A DNA stretch of 64,000 bases from Pomacea canaliculata (taxonomy: Eukaryota > Mollusca > Gastropoda > Architaenioglossa > Ampullariidae). The stretch spans positions 13,721,188 through 13,785,187 of the forward strand of contig NC_037600.1 in NCBI RefSeq assembly GCF_003073045.1, written 5' to 3'. The notes under the pieces are model-generated. The model saw only the letters and a program-made list of their open reading frames with translations, was not told the origin of the DNA and ran no database searches. The number at the start of each line of letters is the position of its first letter. Positions within the stretch are counted from its first letter, which is position 1. A program made the position numbers and the translations under genes. This document shows, in pieces, positions 32,842 to 47,000 of the stretch.

Positions 32842-34300
32842 CTGAAACACTCTTTCTAAGTCATTCGTGGATACGACATCGACCAGTTTATACTGGACAT
32901 GGGAATAATCAGGAAACGAATATTTAGTATGGTGAGACTTGATAAAGGGGTCGCTCCTACAACCCAAATCTCAATCTACGACTTTCTATTTAAAAAAAAA
33001 ACCCCAACAACAACACTGCAAAATGTAACAGAGAAAACCGTTGAAACGGGTAGAGAGAGAGAGAAGGTAGGGTGCCAGTAAAAGGTCTCTCATTTGGATC
33101 GTTGTCCTAAAGCGCAAACGGAAAACGGGGTGGGGTCGAGCGTATCCTACGGGTTATGTGTTTATATAGACCCAACACCATTAACAAATTGACTGACAAC
33201 ATGTTTCTGTAAGAATTTCATGATCTGCTTGACCAATGCAACACATTCAGTGGCATATCTGTGACCGATGTCCATTTTTACGAAAATAATCACCTGTATA
33301 CAAAGGATCACGGACCTGCTTAATATCTTCCAGTTCACCAAGTCGGTCACCGAGCTCATGCGTAAAAAAATCATATCCTTGATTGGGTGGTGCATAGAGC
33401 TGTTGATCATGTCATATACATGGTTACTGTGTCAAATGTATACTCTCTTCAGTTCATTATTTTGTCCACAAGATTCTTGACATCCAGGCTAAATTTGATT
33501 AACTGCCTGTGCACCCTTCAGCTCTAACCATGTTGACAGTCTGGCAAGGCCAAAGTGTTCATTTTTTTTTTTTTCTCAGCCATTCTCGGAAAGTAAACTT
33601 AGGGCCAAGTCAAAACCTACAACTTGTATACTGGACACAGTTCCTACTTCACTCCAACGTACTACCCTGAATTACTATTCTTAACTCTCTGGTAATACTG
33701 TCTGTCATGCTAACCATCATGTAACAACTCCATCTTAATATTTTTAATATCTACATCCCTTCATACCTTCATCCACTGTTTTACTCTTGTACCTCACCTT
33801 TATGTTGCTCACTGTCCACTGGGCACTGGCTATTATCTTTAATTTATCATTATCGGTCTGCGCAGAGAGTGCGATCTATCTTGGTTGCGCGTTATAAATT
33901 CCCATTGCTATTATATTAGCACGCACAAATGTATCTCCGCTGTGGATTAATAAACTTGTCTTGCCTTGTCTTTCACTCCGATAAGGTCAAGGTTAAGGAA
34001 AAGTTCACTTCCGTCTAAACAAGGAACGGTCACTCTTGTTTGCTCGCAGCCGGGGAGACAACGCTCTGCTAGTAGAAGGTCTAGCTTTGGCTTTACTCGT
34101 CAATTCAAAGCTTCGTGTTTCTAACTTTGGTTAGAAATTGTTGAAGTGGGAAACATTAAACGATAAAGAGGTATAATTTAAGCTATCAAAGTGTTTTTAG
34201 AGTAAACGTTGATATATGATAGCGCTGTATTAAACAATTCCAATGGCATACAGCATGTAACTTATCGCAAATCGTCCTCCTTGTATATTTAATTCGCAGG
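32842..34300. other. Intergenic sequence between the secreted-protein gene and ACTR5
   Basis: No supported gene was found. Near 33,890 GTTGCGCGTTATAAATTCCC resembles a 3' tail of short retroelements, without a recognisable body. The last 300 bases before the ATG at 34311, including an ETS-like CACTTCCG near 34006, probably contain the ACTR5 promoter. Confidence 0.4.
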
Positions 34301-34310
34301 TAAACGTAAT

Positions 34311-37300
34311 ATGGCAGAGGGGGATATTTTTTTCTTCAAAGATGAGAAGCCAGTTCCAGACAAAGTATTTGAGTACCTACCTCAGCTTCAAGAAGACAAA
34401 ACACCGATAGTAATAGACAATGGTAAGATTACAGTTTTTGCATTACAGTAATAATAAACAAAAATACTAACATGCCTGAATTACATGAATTACTGTATTA
34501 CAGTAATAATAAACAAAAATACTAATGTGCCTGAATTTTCATGGGCTTTTGGGACACGCATACCTTTTGTAGATCTGCAGAAAGTTGTTCAAGGCTTTTA
34601 CTTTTACGAAAAGTTAATAATTTGTATTTATTGTACCTTTTCTGTGCAATTGTTTCCTTGTGAAATAATCCTCTTTCAATATCCAAACCCATAAAATGAT
34701 TTTAGTAAATAAACTTAGCAAACACTATCTTTGTAATCATTATGCACATGTGAAAATATATATGTTTGCAGGCTCGTGCAGCTGCAGAGTTGGATGGGCT
34801 ACTGATAGGGAACCAAGAATGATATTTAGAAATGTCACAGCAAAACAAAGAGGGAAGAAGGTTTGCCTAATTTTATTTTTTTGTAGCTTTTTGATAAGAT
34901 TAGTTTTTTTAAGTGCTACTTTTAATTTCTCTTTTTACCCAGAAATGAAGAATAAAGTTTCGTGAATTACTTTTTCGCAATTATAATATGTATTTTGTTT
35001 TTCATTTTCTTATAACTTAGGTTTAAAAAGCAATTACATCATTCTTAACTTATATTCACAGGAAAATGAACTGCAGATAGGGAATGATATTGCCAACTTG
35101 GATGTCATCCGATGGATTCTTCGTACCCAGTTTGATCGCAACATTGTCACTCTTTATGATGTACAGGTATGTCATCATTAGAATTAAGAGAGCTTTTCCT
35201 TTTTTACTTGGCTGTATTTTTTATTTGACTTAATTTACTTATCTAAGTTGTATCAAATCAGTCACTATTTTTTTCAATGTCTCTGTTATTTTCTGTCAGA
35301 TGTTAAAGTGCTCAAACAGGTGGAAAAAACTGAGCAACAATTGTGTTAAATGAAAAAAAGTTTCCGATAGATAGAACAGAGAAATAATATACAAGGTTGT
35401 CACATATTTTATATGCAAATTTCTTTTTGCAGATGATTAAGGTGAAAAGCGTTCAGTACTGACTGGCATAGTCTATGAAATTTATGTAATTCAGATGGTA
35501 TTTGATGGACAACCTAGCTTGTGAAGTTAATTTTGTATGTATGCCATTTCATAGGAGCAGATTTTTGACCATGTGTTTACCCATCTGGGCATCAACACTG
35601 AAGGTTCCATCAAACATCCAATTGTGCTTACAGAAGCTGTGGCCAACCCCAACTACTGTCGACAGTGTTGGTAACTTTTTATTAGCACAGCTTCTGCTAA
35701 CTTAATTAGGACACACTAAAATGCCATTTTCAGTAGTGTTTGAGAATTTTCTGCAGATTAACAGATGTACTTTTCTACTCAGTAACAGGGATGGAACTAC
35801 TGCATTCAAAACTAAAAGCAAGATAAATTCTTTAGAGTTAATATCCTAAGGTTTATTTATTACATGGCATAAACAATAAATTATAAAAAAAACTATTTGG
35901 TGTAGTGATCCATAGATAATAATGAAGGAATGAAATTGCAATTCAAGCGATTTTTTTATCTCACAATTCCTCACAATTCCTCATGTACTTTGATAGTGTG
36001 TTGTATCTCAGTATGTTGAGGTGTTTTGGGCCTCTGTGCTGCTCTGTATCTTTGTACTACATTCAGTGGGCGGGGGGCAATGCAAGGGGTCATTATAAAC
36101 TGTACCTGTTATCTGCACATGTGCAGATTTGTTGCCTGGCTTGAACTTGATGATTTATTTGCTCAGTGTATTCCTTACTCCCATCTATAAACATGCTGGA
36201 TTTCTTTTTTTTTTTTTTTTTTTTTTTTTAGTGATGTCGGAGCTTCTTTTTGAATGCTACTCAGTGCCCAGTGTATGTTATGGTGTGGATTCACTCTTCA
36301 GCTTATTCTACAACCAGCCAAAAGCTCGTATGTTTTTGAATTTATATTTGTTTGATTTAGTGCTGTTGGGAAAATAAGGACGGGTAGATAGTGCTCTTGC
36401 ATGCTTATAGTGTGAGAGTGTTAGCTAGATATTCAGTCGTTCTTTTACATAAAAATAAAAAACTAATATAAGAAATCAGTGCTAATATTGTTGAGTCCAG
36501 AATTATCAGTCCAATGGGTTTAGTAACACTAAGGCTGGAGGCTTTCAGGCAAATACCTTCCACAGGTGTTCATGTCTTCATGCTTTTTATGGTAGCAGAC
36601 TAAATGAAATCGATGGGCATGAGAACAAATGTGAATAGCTCATTCCATCCTTATCAGCTCAAAATTCTAAATTCAGTTTAACATGAACGCCACTTGCAAA
36701 AAAAAAAAAAATCCTTCAATCTCAGAAAATAAACAGTTTAAGTTTATAAACAAATACTGAGACTTTTTTTGAGGGAATAAACAGCCAGAGCTGGAGGATG
36801 AAAAGCTGTAGGGGTAGGTCTTATATTGTGGGCTTAGATCCAGTAGTTCTGTGCTGCTGACGAAGCTTGAACTCTCCAGCGCAGTTTTTGTCTAACCGAC
36901 TATCCCAAAACTGAGCCTATTTACCAATTTTACAATATATTGGACAAAGAAAAGCTTGTTTTTCAAAGTAAATAAAATTCTTTGAATATGAAAATCAAAA
37001 ACAGGTGACAATAATTGTTACCAAACTTTGTTGGGAAGGTACAGCTATTTTTAAAAAGACTTCCCACACAAAATTTAAAGGCCATTCACATGCTAATAGA
37101 ACCACATAACTTTTTACATCAAAATGGAAGCACCATATCACCTGTTCATGAGACTATCTTTTCAATAAAAGTTCTCAATCATCCCTTTCTTTGCATTTTA
37201 CTTAACAGAAGAAATTATTTTTCATACTTTTTTGTGCTTTAGATGTATATATATATATCTTCTGTCCTTTCAGAGGATGGCATTATCATCAGCTGTGGAT

Positions 37301-40300
37301 ACCAAACAACCCATATCATACCTGTACTCAATGGTAGAATTGACTCCGCTAACTGCCGCAGGGTAAACATTGGGGGCGCTCACTCTGACTTCTTTATGCA
37401 GCGTCTGCTACAACTGAAGTACCCAGGCCACCTAGCAGCTATCACCTTGTCCAGAGCTGAAGTGTGTAACAGGTTTTTTGTTTTTTTTTCAATGTCTTTG
37501 CATTCACAGAATTCAGAATATCTTTACACCCACAGAATCCAGAGCATCTTGTGAAAATATTAAAGTAACTAAATATGCTATGGACTCAGCAGATGAGATT
37601 GGTGTAGCATCTTTTTGATTTGGATATGTTAATGAAATACAGCATGATCTCATCAATTAAGCCTTCAAAAACTATAGCTACTTTCCAAAGCTACAATTCT
37701 TTTTGTTGTAGGTCATTACCTTGCAGTCCAATATGTCATGATTAAAATTTAAATAACAAAGTTGTTTATGCAACCTGCACCCAGTTTTTAAGTTAAATCA
37801 TACTAAATTGTGTGATATAAAGGATGAACTTTGTGTATGGAGCAGCATAAAAGTAATTAAAAGTGGGAATAAAGAGCAAATCTTCACTAACTCTTTGCAG
37901 GAGCTGCAGCATGGCCATACATACTATGCTGAGGACTACAAGACGGAGCTAGAAAAGTGGGTTGACCAAGACTTTTACAGGAAGAATGTACACAAGTTTC
38001 AGCTGCCATTTACACCTGTAAGCAAAATAATGCTGAGATATTTATACTCATGCACATTTGTCTGGGTGGGTTAGTGAATGTGTGTGTGTGTGTGCATTTG
38101 GGTATGTGTATGCATGCCAACTTGTTTACATGCATTTGAAGGCAACACTTTAGCTCTTAAGTAGTGTGCTAAATGATCAGCACACCTAATTAAATTTTAA
38201 ACTCCCTACCTTGTCTTATGAAAAGTTAAACTTCTGATGTCTTGGCTAGCTACCTGGAAGTCAGGTAACTGCAGAACAACAGAAAGAGAGGCGGGAGCAG
38301 CAGATACAGAGGCTCAAAGAAGCCAACAAGCGGCGGCGAATGGAAAAGGTATGATGCTGTCTATCCAGCCTCTTTGGAAATCAGAATTAGACAAGCAAGT
38401 AGCATGCACGATCCTATTCTATATTTAGCATAGATTTAACAGATTTAGTTGATGCACATGACTTTGTACTATCAGTGAGTTTTTTTTTTTTAAATTTTAA
38501 ATGTATTCTGCCATGAGACTTTTTTTTAAAGTAATGTAATAACCCCCAGTCTTTAATTTTTCTTCTCCAAAAATGCACGAAGAGATTTGTTGTTAGTAAA
38601 ATGATTCCTAATTTATTTTTTGTTTTTTGGGTTTAAGTTTTACATCATAACTTATATTGCACTGTCTCACTTAAAATATACTGTAATATGTTATATGTTA
38701 GGTGGTGTGAAAATGACTTTTATCTTTTCAAGCAGATCTTGATTAAAAGTAGGTAATAATTGTATAGAGACATAAAACCCATTGCATGATAAAAAGAAGA
38801 ATTTGTTTACTAGCCCAATGACTTTGCACTAGGAATTTGTTTCCACGATTAAAGAAAAAAATAAGGCACAGAACAAAAGAATAACAAAAAAAAAAACCCC
38901 CAGGCATCTCATATCGTGATAGAACAGTAGTGGTAACAATATCGTTAGCAATTCATGTTAAGTCTGCCTTTTGTATCACAAGTTCAGTTCATAGTTGACA
39001 AACTATGAGGAAAGGAAACAAAGCAATTTAATGAATCAACGAAAATATTGAATGGTATAAAAAGTGTAGTGTAAAGCAATCTCCATGTAAAGCAATCTCA
39101 TGTTCTATGTCAATTCAGATGCTGGAAGAAGAAGAAGAACTTCAGAAGCTGATGAGTGTGCAGGATCTCATGATGGATGATGATGAGAATGCTTTTGCTG
39201 TGAGTAGCGTCCCTTGCACGTGTTTGTTATCCCTTGCACAATTTTCTGGTGGGTTTTCACTGGTATAGAATTCATCAACATTTTGTCTGTCTCCTTAACT
39301 GTTAAGCTTCTACCAGATAATCTGGGGTAGGCTTCTTGCATCTCTAGCTCCTCAGAGGTTATGAGTGGCTGTTTTATTCAGTATGACAAAGTAAAGGTGG
39401 AGTTATTTTATCTTGTATTTTTACATGTGCCAGATAAATATAACAGTTATCAAAATGCTACATCAGTGTAAATATGTCAGGTAAGAGTTGATGAGATTTT
39501 ATTTGTGTATTGATGCAACAACAGACAGCAATGAAGTATGCCGGTTTCAAGCGTGTTGAAGACCTCCAGGCTGCTGTGGACAAACTCACACTGAGCATTC
39601 AGCGTGCACGGGCCAAGATTTTGGGCACCGAACCACCTCCATTGGAAAGTGAGGTCAGTAGTCTGTTTAAGGCACATCATCGTTCCCAAAGCTTAGGACC
39701 TCTACCCTAACCTTCCGACCACCATGTTATATGCACTAATTTTGTCAGCTTTAGAGTGCAGTAGCTCCACCTTTCTTTGTCTACCATTTTCAGACCAAAG
39801 AATCATCTTTCCCCCTCTTGGACATTCCGGATGAGATGTTAACACCAGACCAGCTGGAAATCAAGAAACGTCAACGTATACTAAAAAGTGCTCAACAGGG
39901 CAGAGTTCGGGCCCAAGCCTTCAGCGTGAGAAAAGGCAGAAAGTAAGTAAAGTGAGGGTAGACATGCATACACAAATAGTAATGTTCAGGTTAGAAAATA
40001 TATGTTTATTTGTACAAAAGTAGCATCTGATGGGTAAATATTTAATACAGTGGAAATGGAACTGTAAGTTCAGGGTGAATTATAAAAATAATAAGTTATT
40101 TGGCAGTTAAATTAAATGTGACGGGTGATATTTGGAATAGTTTTGAAATTTGAGGCACAGAACAAAAGGATGCAGCTGTTATCACCTGGGACTAGTTTAC
40201 TTTTGTAAGGTGTCATTCTCTGCTTTGGTTTAATACTTTCTCTCTAAGAAAGAGCATTTTTGTTTGTTATTTAGGAATTACTAGAAGAAAGAAGACTGGA

Positions 40301-42631
40301 GGAAAGAAGGAAAATAGACTTCCAAGGCTGGCTGACTGAGGTTCGAAACAAACGCCAGAAGATCTTAGAAGCACGTACTGCTCGGCGTCAGAAGAAGGCC
40401 AACATGGCCAAGAGGGGGACTCTTGCATCACAGCAGCGTATGAAGATCATCTCACAGCTGGCTGCTCGTAAGTTACTGGTTGTACAATTAGTAGAAGCAA
40501 CCAAGAGACTGGCTGGAGACAAAAAAGAGGGAAATTAGAGTGTATTTTGTGCACAAGTATGTGTGTGGTGTGTGGGTGTGCACACCTTAATTTATGTGTG
40601 CCCATAGATGCTAATGTGAACTTCCTAAGGATAGATTTGGTTAAGAGGTGAACAAAACTTTTTTTCTTTTTTTAAAGACCTGTTTTTTCTGCATGTCTCA
40701 TAGTATGTTGTAAAATATTAATTTTAAAAAGCAGACCCTCTTGTAGTTATTTCACCCAATGATCTTTCACTTGTGTGCATTTTTCAATTTTTTTTTAATC
40801 ACCATTATAATTGCAGAAAACTCGAAAAAGGAAGACAATTTTGGGCAAAACGATGATGACTGGGATGTCTACAAAGAAATTGTGAGTTCTGTATCTGTGG
40901 GTTAAATAAAATTTGAACAATCTTTTGGACTCCATTATTTTTCATTTTCTTTAACCATAGTTATCACATACAGTCTTTGCACACATGTGGAAGGTTTAAG
41001 GCTATGTACATATACATGTGAGCTAGCTTCTGTTTTATGTTGAGTCATGTCTGTCTTTTGATGGCACAGAACACAGAGCAAGGAACAAGTGATTCAGAAG
41101 CAGAAGATGAGAAACTTGAAGAGCTGGAGACCATGTTAAAGGAGCATGATCCTGAGTTCCAGAAGTGAGTGGACATTAAACCTTTGTCATGTCCATTGTG
41201 TGTGTGCATGCTGAAATATTTCAAAGTAACATTTATGGTACTGCCTGGGCACAACTTCCGTGAACAGCGAGTCAAATAGCACTGAAGAAGATTTCAATTT
41301 ATATTTTAGTATTATTTATATATATTTTTTTCTTTTTCAGGGACCTGGACATGGGAGGATTGGCAGAAATAAATGTTGCAGAGTATTACCAGCTTCATGT
41401 TGGAGTTGAGAGGACACGGTGATAATGCAATATTTTCTGCTTGCCTATTCTGTTACTCAGAAACTGAAATGCATGTGACATTCTCACAGTTAAAGGCTGA
41501 TGCACAGTTTTCATAAATTAAAATAAAAAATTTTAACGACTTATGCCACAAAGTAATGTAACCTTTTGGGGGCACTTGTTCATGATAGGAATGGTTCAGT
41601 GAAGTTTCATTTAGATCCAATGAAATAGCATAAGAAGGGACAAAGCTCGTTAGCTCCACAGTTGAAGTTAACTCATAATCTGCTTGTTTTTCATTATCAT
41701 TTAAATTATGATGAAGTTAATAGCTCTAGGAATGTTATTTGTGCTTTCAGTTTGTACCAGTTTGCATTTTGAACTTGTGTATCATTTTTCAGAGTCCCAG
41801 AGCTGCTGTTTCAGCCATCAATGCTTGGTGTGGAGCAAGGTGGTATTGCAGAAACGCTGGACTACGTGCTGCACAAGTATGATGCTGAAACCCAGAACAG
41901 GCTGGTCCAGGTTGGTTCTTGTAGGATTTACATGTAGTAGACAGCTTGACTGTGCTGTAAGTGTGCAAATTTGTCAATGTGCATCTGGGAGAAAAAGTTC
42001 AGTGAAACAAAAAGCTAACAGGATGCTAATATGTGTCATGTGGTATCTAATATTTGGATTCTTGCGCTGTCTCAGAACTAAAGAACTTTAAATGCTTAGT
42101 ATGAAAAGCTATTTTGCACTCTTGAAAACTTAGAGCTTCAAAAGTTGTAAGGAAGACATATCGTTTCTTGCAGTGTGTGTTGATTTTTTTTTCTTCTCAC
42201 AGAACGTGTTTCTGACTGGGGGCATGGCGCATGTTCCAAATTTGAAAGCTCGTTTGGAACGTGAATTGCGGGAAATTCGTCCATTTCGATCAACATTTAA
42301 TGTGACCATTGCCAGTGAGTTTTATTACTGACTTCTCTGTACTTTTTGACATTTTAAATTTCTTTTGTATTTCCAATATAGTCCGTAAATTTTATTTCTT
42401 TGTTTTTGTTTTTTTGTGTTTGTCAAGATGAATAAATAAAATAATATCCACTATATATCCTCTTCTTCCATAGTATAGTTTTTTTTAAAAAAATATAAAT
42501 GCCATCTTTTGAAAGGTGACCCTGTCTTGGATTCCTGGAGAGGAGCACAGAAATATGCAAAACTTCCAGACTTGCCAAAATACAGCATGACAAGAAAGGA
42601 TTATGAGGAAATGGTGATGGTTACATCATAG
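34311..42631 (+). CDS. ACTR5: Actin-related protein 5, INO80 complex subunit
   Basis: Eighteen exons: 34311-34422, 34772-34860, 35062-35166, 35555-35666, 36232-36327, 37274-37461, 37901-38017, 38250-38348, 39119-39199, 39525-39653, 39794-39942, 40275-40467, 40817-40881, 41070-41164, 41341-41418, 41793-41910, 42203-42314, 42516-42631. About 684 residues once one base is restored near 39919. The N-terminal actin half has [15 protein letters not shown] (phosphate loop), [20 protein letters not shown] and [20 protein letters not shown]. Residues about 274-545 form the charged, coiled-coil insertion typical of ARP5 (many EELQ, KRRR, EERR). The C-terminal half has [20 protein letters not shown], then [22 protein letters not shown]5 is a nuclear subunit of the INO80 chromatin remodeller. 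Vertebrate ARP5 is about 600 residues; the excess lies in the insertion. The donor after 35666 (GTTGGT) is weak but needed for frame. Confidence 0.95.
34442..34538. repeat. Tandem duplication, 55-bp period, in ACTR5 intron 1
   Basis: The block starting ATTACAGTAATAATAAACAA at 34442 starts again at 34497 and continues nearly identically through ATACTAA, a two-base difference, then GCCTGAATT. It is 20 bases downstream of the exon 1 donor. Confidence 0.8.
36205..36229 (+). repeat. Long T-run serving as polypyrimidine tract of ACTR5 exon 5
   Basis: About 25 T run straight into the acceptor AG before exon 5 (36232). Length variation here could affect splicing efficiency. Confidence 0.8.
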
Positions 42632-43671
42632 AGCATCAAGCATCGAACAGATATTTCCCAACTCCAGGGGCTAAAGCAAAGTAGACATTCTCCATTTACA
42701 AAGACATTTTATGTTTTTTTTAAAATAATTTTTGTAATGATCTGTGGTTTGCATTTCTGTTGAATACATTTTAACAACCAAAAATGAATGAAGAACTGGT
42801 GTTGTGTTTATGATAGTGTTGAAAGAAAATTCTTGTCAGTGACTGTGAGAGCTTTCGAACTTTACTCCTACCTAGAAAAAAAAAAAGTATTACTATGTGA
42901 CCACACTCACAAAGAGTTGTCAACATGCCTGCTATGAGAGGTCTGTGGTCACAAATGTGTGCTGCTGAGACCTAAGTAACAGTCCTTTTTAACTCTAGAT
43001 ATAATTTAACTCGCTGACTCACGAGATACCTTTGTGTCACATGACACTCTTAAGGGTTTGATGCTAGAATCGCAGGACTGTGCGGTTGTGACTGCAGGTC
43101 TACAATCACACTGGGTGGCAGGCGATTAGTGCAAGCCATAAATGGACGAGTGGTCTGTGCTTATCATGGACTATTAACTGCCTGTCTACTGAAATTTCTG
43201 TTCTGTGTCAAGGTAAAAAGTATTTAGTATCTCCAGTTTTGTGATCATCTTTATTTTCTTCCAAGCCTTTTATAAGAACAAAGGGAAAAGAAACATTATC
43301 ATCCGAAAGGTAGTACTCCTATAATATTTATCATTTGACATTAAGCATTGAAACTGATAAAACAGGTTATAAATCATTGCCCAGTAACGGCCACAGTCTC
43401 TCACACACAAACTTTGTTTCCAGGCAGCAGCTATTCTTTTTTTCCTACCTGACATCACTTGTTCAATCACCATTAACGCGCGCGCTGAAACCACCACGAA
43501 CGTACAGTTTATTTATTCAACGATATCAAGTTACAAGATATCTAGAAATTATCTTCATTGCTCCGTCGAACTTGTCCTCTGGTCATCACTTATCTCGAGA
43601 GTGTTGTGTGATCATGTGCAGTAAGATCTGTGATAAGAAACGAAACTACACTCATCAAAAGGAAACTGAGA

Positions 43672-43979
43672 ATGCCGGCTTTGACAGGTAAGCAGGTGTC
43701 TACAGGTACCGTGGATGTGTTGGTGTTTGTGCTGTCAGTTCCTTTTGCGATACATTGCTTGCTACTACTGCCATAAAAACCTTCGTTGTATATTAGTATA
43801 TTATAATATATATTAATTATAATTACTGGGAAATGTTGACAATAATACATTTTTCTGTTCCTATTAGCGTGCACACAGACACACACACGTACAGGGGCAA
43901 ACGATAATTCAGTCATATTTTGACATTAACAGTTGTTAATAAAAATATCCATAACGTTTCTTTGACAACTAGATTTCAC

Positions 43980-44010
<31 letters not shown>

Positions 44011-47000
44011 GACAGTAAGCCCTCGAGTAATATTTTAACACGCAAGTATATGTGTGTAGATCATGTGAAGTCGTGTCAAGTGCTTTTTTTCTTTCTTATC
44101 TTCATCTCAAAATGTTCATTGTTTTTAATTACCATCCTTCAGAAAGTGGGTGTCTCGAAATTAACTATCTTGAGATTGTTGTGGTATTTGTGTTATTTTG
44201 AACAAGCATTACGTAAGACGTGTATTTATTTTGAGGGTCAATGGCGTTCGGCCACTTGTTCCGACGGAACGAGCAGACAGCCCCAGTTAGCAACCAATGT
44301 AGATAAAGTAATTAGAAAAGATTTCTCATACTGCATAAGCTTGGTTTATTATTATTATTTAGAATGTGCTGGAAAGTAAAACACCTGACTCTAGTGTGGT
44401 TTATTTTTTTTCCTTAGAGTATGAGCTCGAGGACAACAATTTCGATGTCACAGCACAGGTCAAGGACGATTTTAACAAGAAAGGTTACATTTTGGTTAGG
44501 TAAATGTTTTGAATTATTTATCGCTCGATCTCTTCTTTCTTTGTCAGAGTCGTCTTGCCAAACGGTTTGAAACGGCTCAGGGTTCACGAAAATGTGCAGC
44601 CATTATATGGGAAAAAAGTTAAATCAAACATAAGTGTGCTTATCTAATCAATCCTTGCCGACTTTTGTCTATCTTGCTTTGATATTTCTACATAGTAACT
44701 AATTGCAGCTACAAGAGATTTGCACGACAGACCTCAAGGGCGGTGTTGACACTGCTTTTTTTTTTTTTAATTTGAAAAATCAACAATAGCTCACGACCAG
44801 GACCGCATGCATGCACGCGCTTACGTAGAGGCGCTTGTTTAGACACACACATTTCAATATAAGTAAACAAAATAATCTTGTTTGCCTTTTTTAGTTTGTT
44901 TACTTGCATTCTCGTTATCTTGCCTTACAGTAACAAATTACTGAAGTCTATTTAAGTCATGAGTATTGTGCACAGACTGCATCATTCTGTATGATATTTC
45001 TGTGAACGTGTGTACAACACAATTATTACAGCCGATTGTTGTTTTGACAACAGGAAGTTGTTGTCTGATGCTGAGCTGAGTAGAGTTCGAGCTGCTCTAG
45101 ACAACCAAGGAGTGCTCAATGACTACGCTTACGATGTAAGATAAAATGTCGGCTGATGTCGAGGACAGACACTGTGTAATGTCTGTTCCGAGAGGTTTAA
45201 ATGTTCTCGCCTCTTTGGAATTTAACAGACCCACCATAAGTCACATTTGTTTTCATTTTCTGTTTTAATGATATCATAAGTATTATAAAAAAATCCAATA
45301 TGTTATTTATTATAAACATGACATTTTGTTAGTTGGAGTTTTTTCTAGGTCTGGTAAATAAAATGTTGGTAGAAATGCGATACAACTTTACTAAATGTTA
45401 AATGTTGCAAGTGTAAAAATATATGGATAAATATCCATGGATATATAGAGAGATATTACTGCGCGATGGTGGTCGTTAGGTTGATGATGGAGCAGACAAG
45501 CAGAGCCGGATGTGTCTTTGGCGCCACCCAGGAAATGACGTCACAGGAATGCTCGCGAGGAGCGAAAAGGTTGCGGGCACGAGCGAAAAGGTGATGGCTT
45601 GAGCTGCTTGTTCTTTTACACGCGTAAAGAACCATCTCAATCCAGACATAAATTCTTATAATTCATGACGATTCTGACACATTTCGTGTCTGGCCGCCAT
45701 GTAAACATTTGCAACATACATACACTCACACATATTTGACAATGTGTGGTTCATCGGACAAATATGGAGGAACGTGGCAAAGTGCTTGCATGGCGGCTAC
45801 TTTTACCAAACTTTGAGATTACAACTACTGTTCATTTATTCGTTTGTTATATTAAATTTGTTTTCTCTCGCTTTTAACCAGCTGCTGGATGGAGAAGTGT
45901 ATCATTACCACAGCAAGCTGATGATGAAAGAGGCGTATACAGGAGGTCGGTTTGTGTGGCATCAGGACTATGGGTAACTATTTTTGCTTTTTATCCAATA
46001 AATGATTAGCTACTGTTTATCATGCTGCTCAAACACTGAAATAGACACCTTCAATGAATCGGCAAATACAGGGCGATGAATATCTTGAAGGAGGGCAGGT
46101 ATCCTTGTTTGTGTGCAGATACTGGTACAAGAACACCTGCCTGTTTCCTGACATGCTCACGGTCTTCATCGCCATTGACCCGTGTCGACTTGAAAACGGA
46201 TGCCTTCCAGGTAACAATTTCGTTTCCCTCCACGAAAAAAAACCAACAAAAACACAAAAAGCTGACACGTGTCACCATCGTGAACATACAGACACAACGA
46301 TAAGATGCTAATAAGAGAAATACATTTAAAATTCTTTTATAATTGATCCCTCATAGAATGAATGTTCGATCCATCGTAGGACATCAAGCGAATTATTTCA
46401 TTAGTTCCTCATGTCAGAAGCGCTTGTTGCTAGGTGCTGGAGGGGTCTCATCGGTGCGGGAAGATTGAGCACGTGCTGTGTGGAGCTCAGTTGGGAGCAG
46501 AGCCAGAGCGACTGGAGCAGCTGAAGAGCCGCTGCCCCCTGGTTTCCGTGGAGATGAACCCAGGTCAGGGTTCACAGCTCAGGGCTCCTTACGACCCTCG
46601 TCTACTGTTCTGTCGCAGATCTCCACATTATGCGCCAAAATTTGCGAATTTAATGGCATATGATGACTATGTTTTGTCTTGTCTTATGAGAAATGTTGAG
46701 AGCCGAGAGGTATAGGTAAGGTTGGTGGATTGGTAATCGCTGTCCACCCTTATTACAAACATAAGACTAAAAGACGTAACGACGGCGATGTTGATTATGA
46801 TGAGTATGGTGATGGTTTCAAAAGTTCTAATTTGCCTATGCTGGTCACTAAATTACTGATGTAACAAGGATAATGATAATTATTTTTACCTGTTACTTAA
46901 TTCTCAATGTTTTACAAACAAAAAGTAAATGATCGGTCATTTCAAGTGTTTGGATGTTCGTGTCACCTCTGTGTGTAGGAGACGCCTCTCTTCTTCCACT

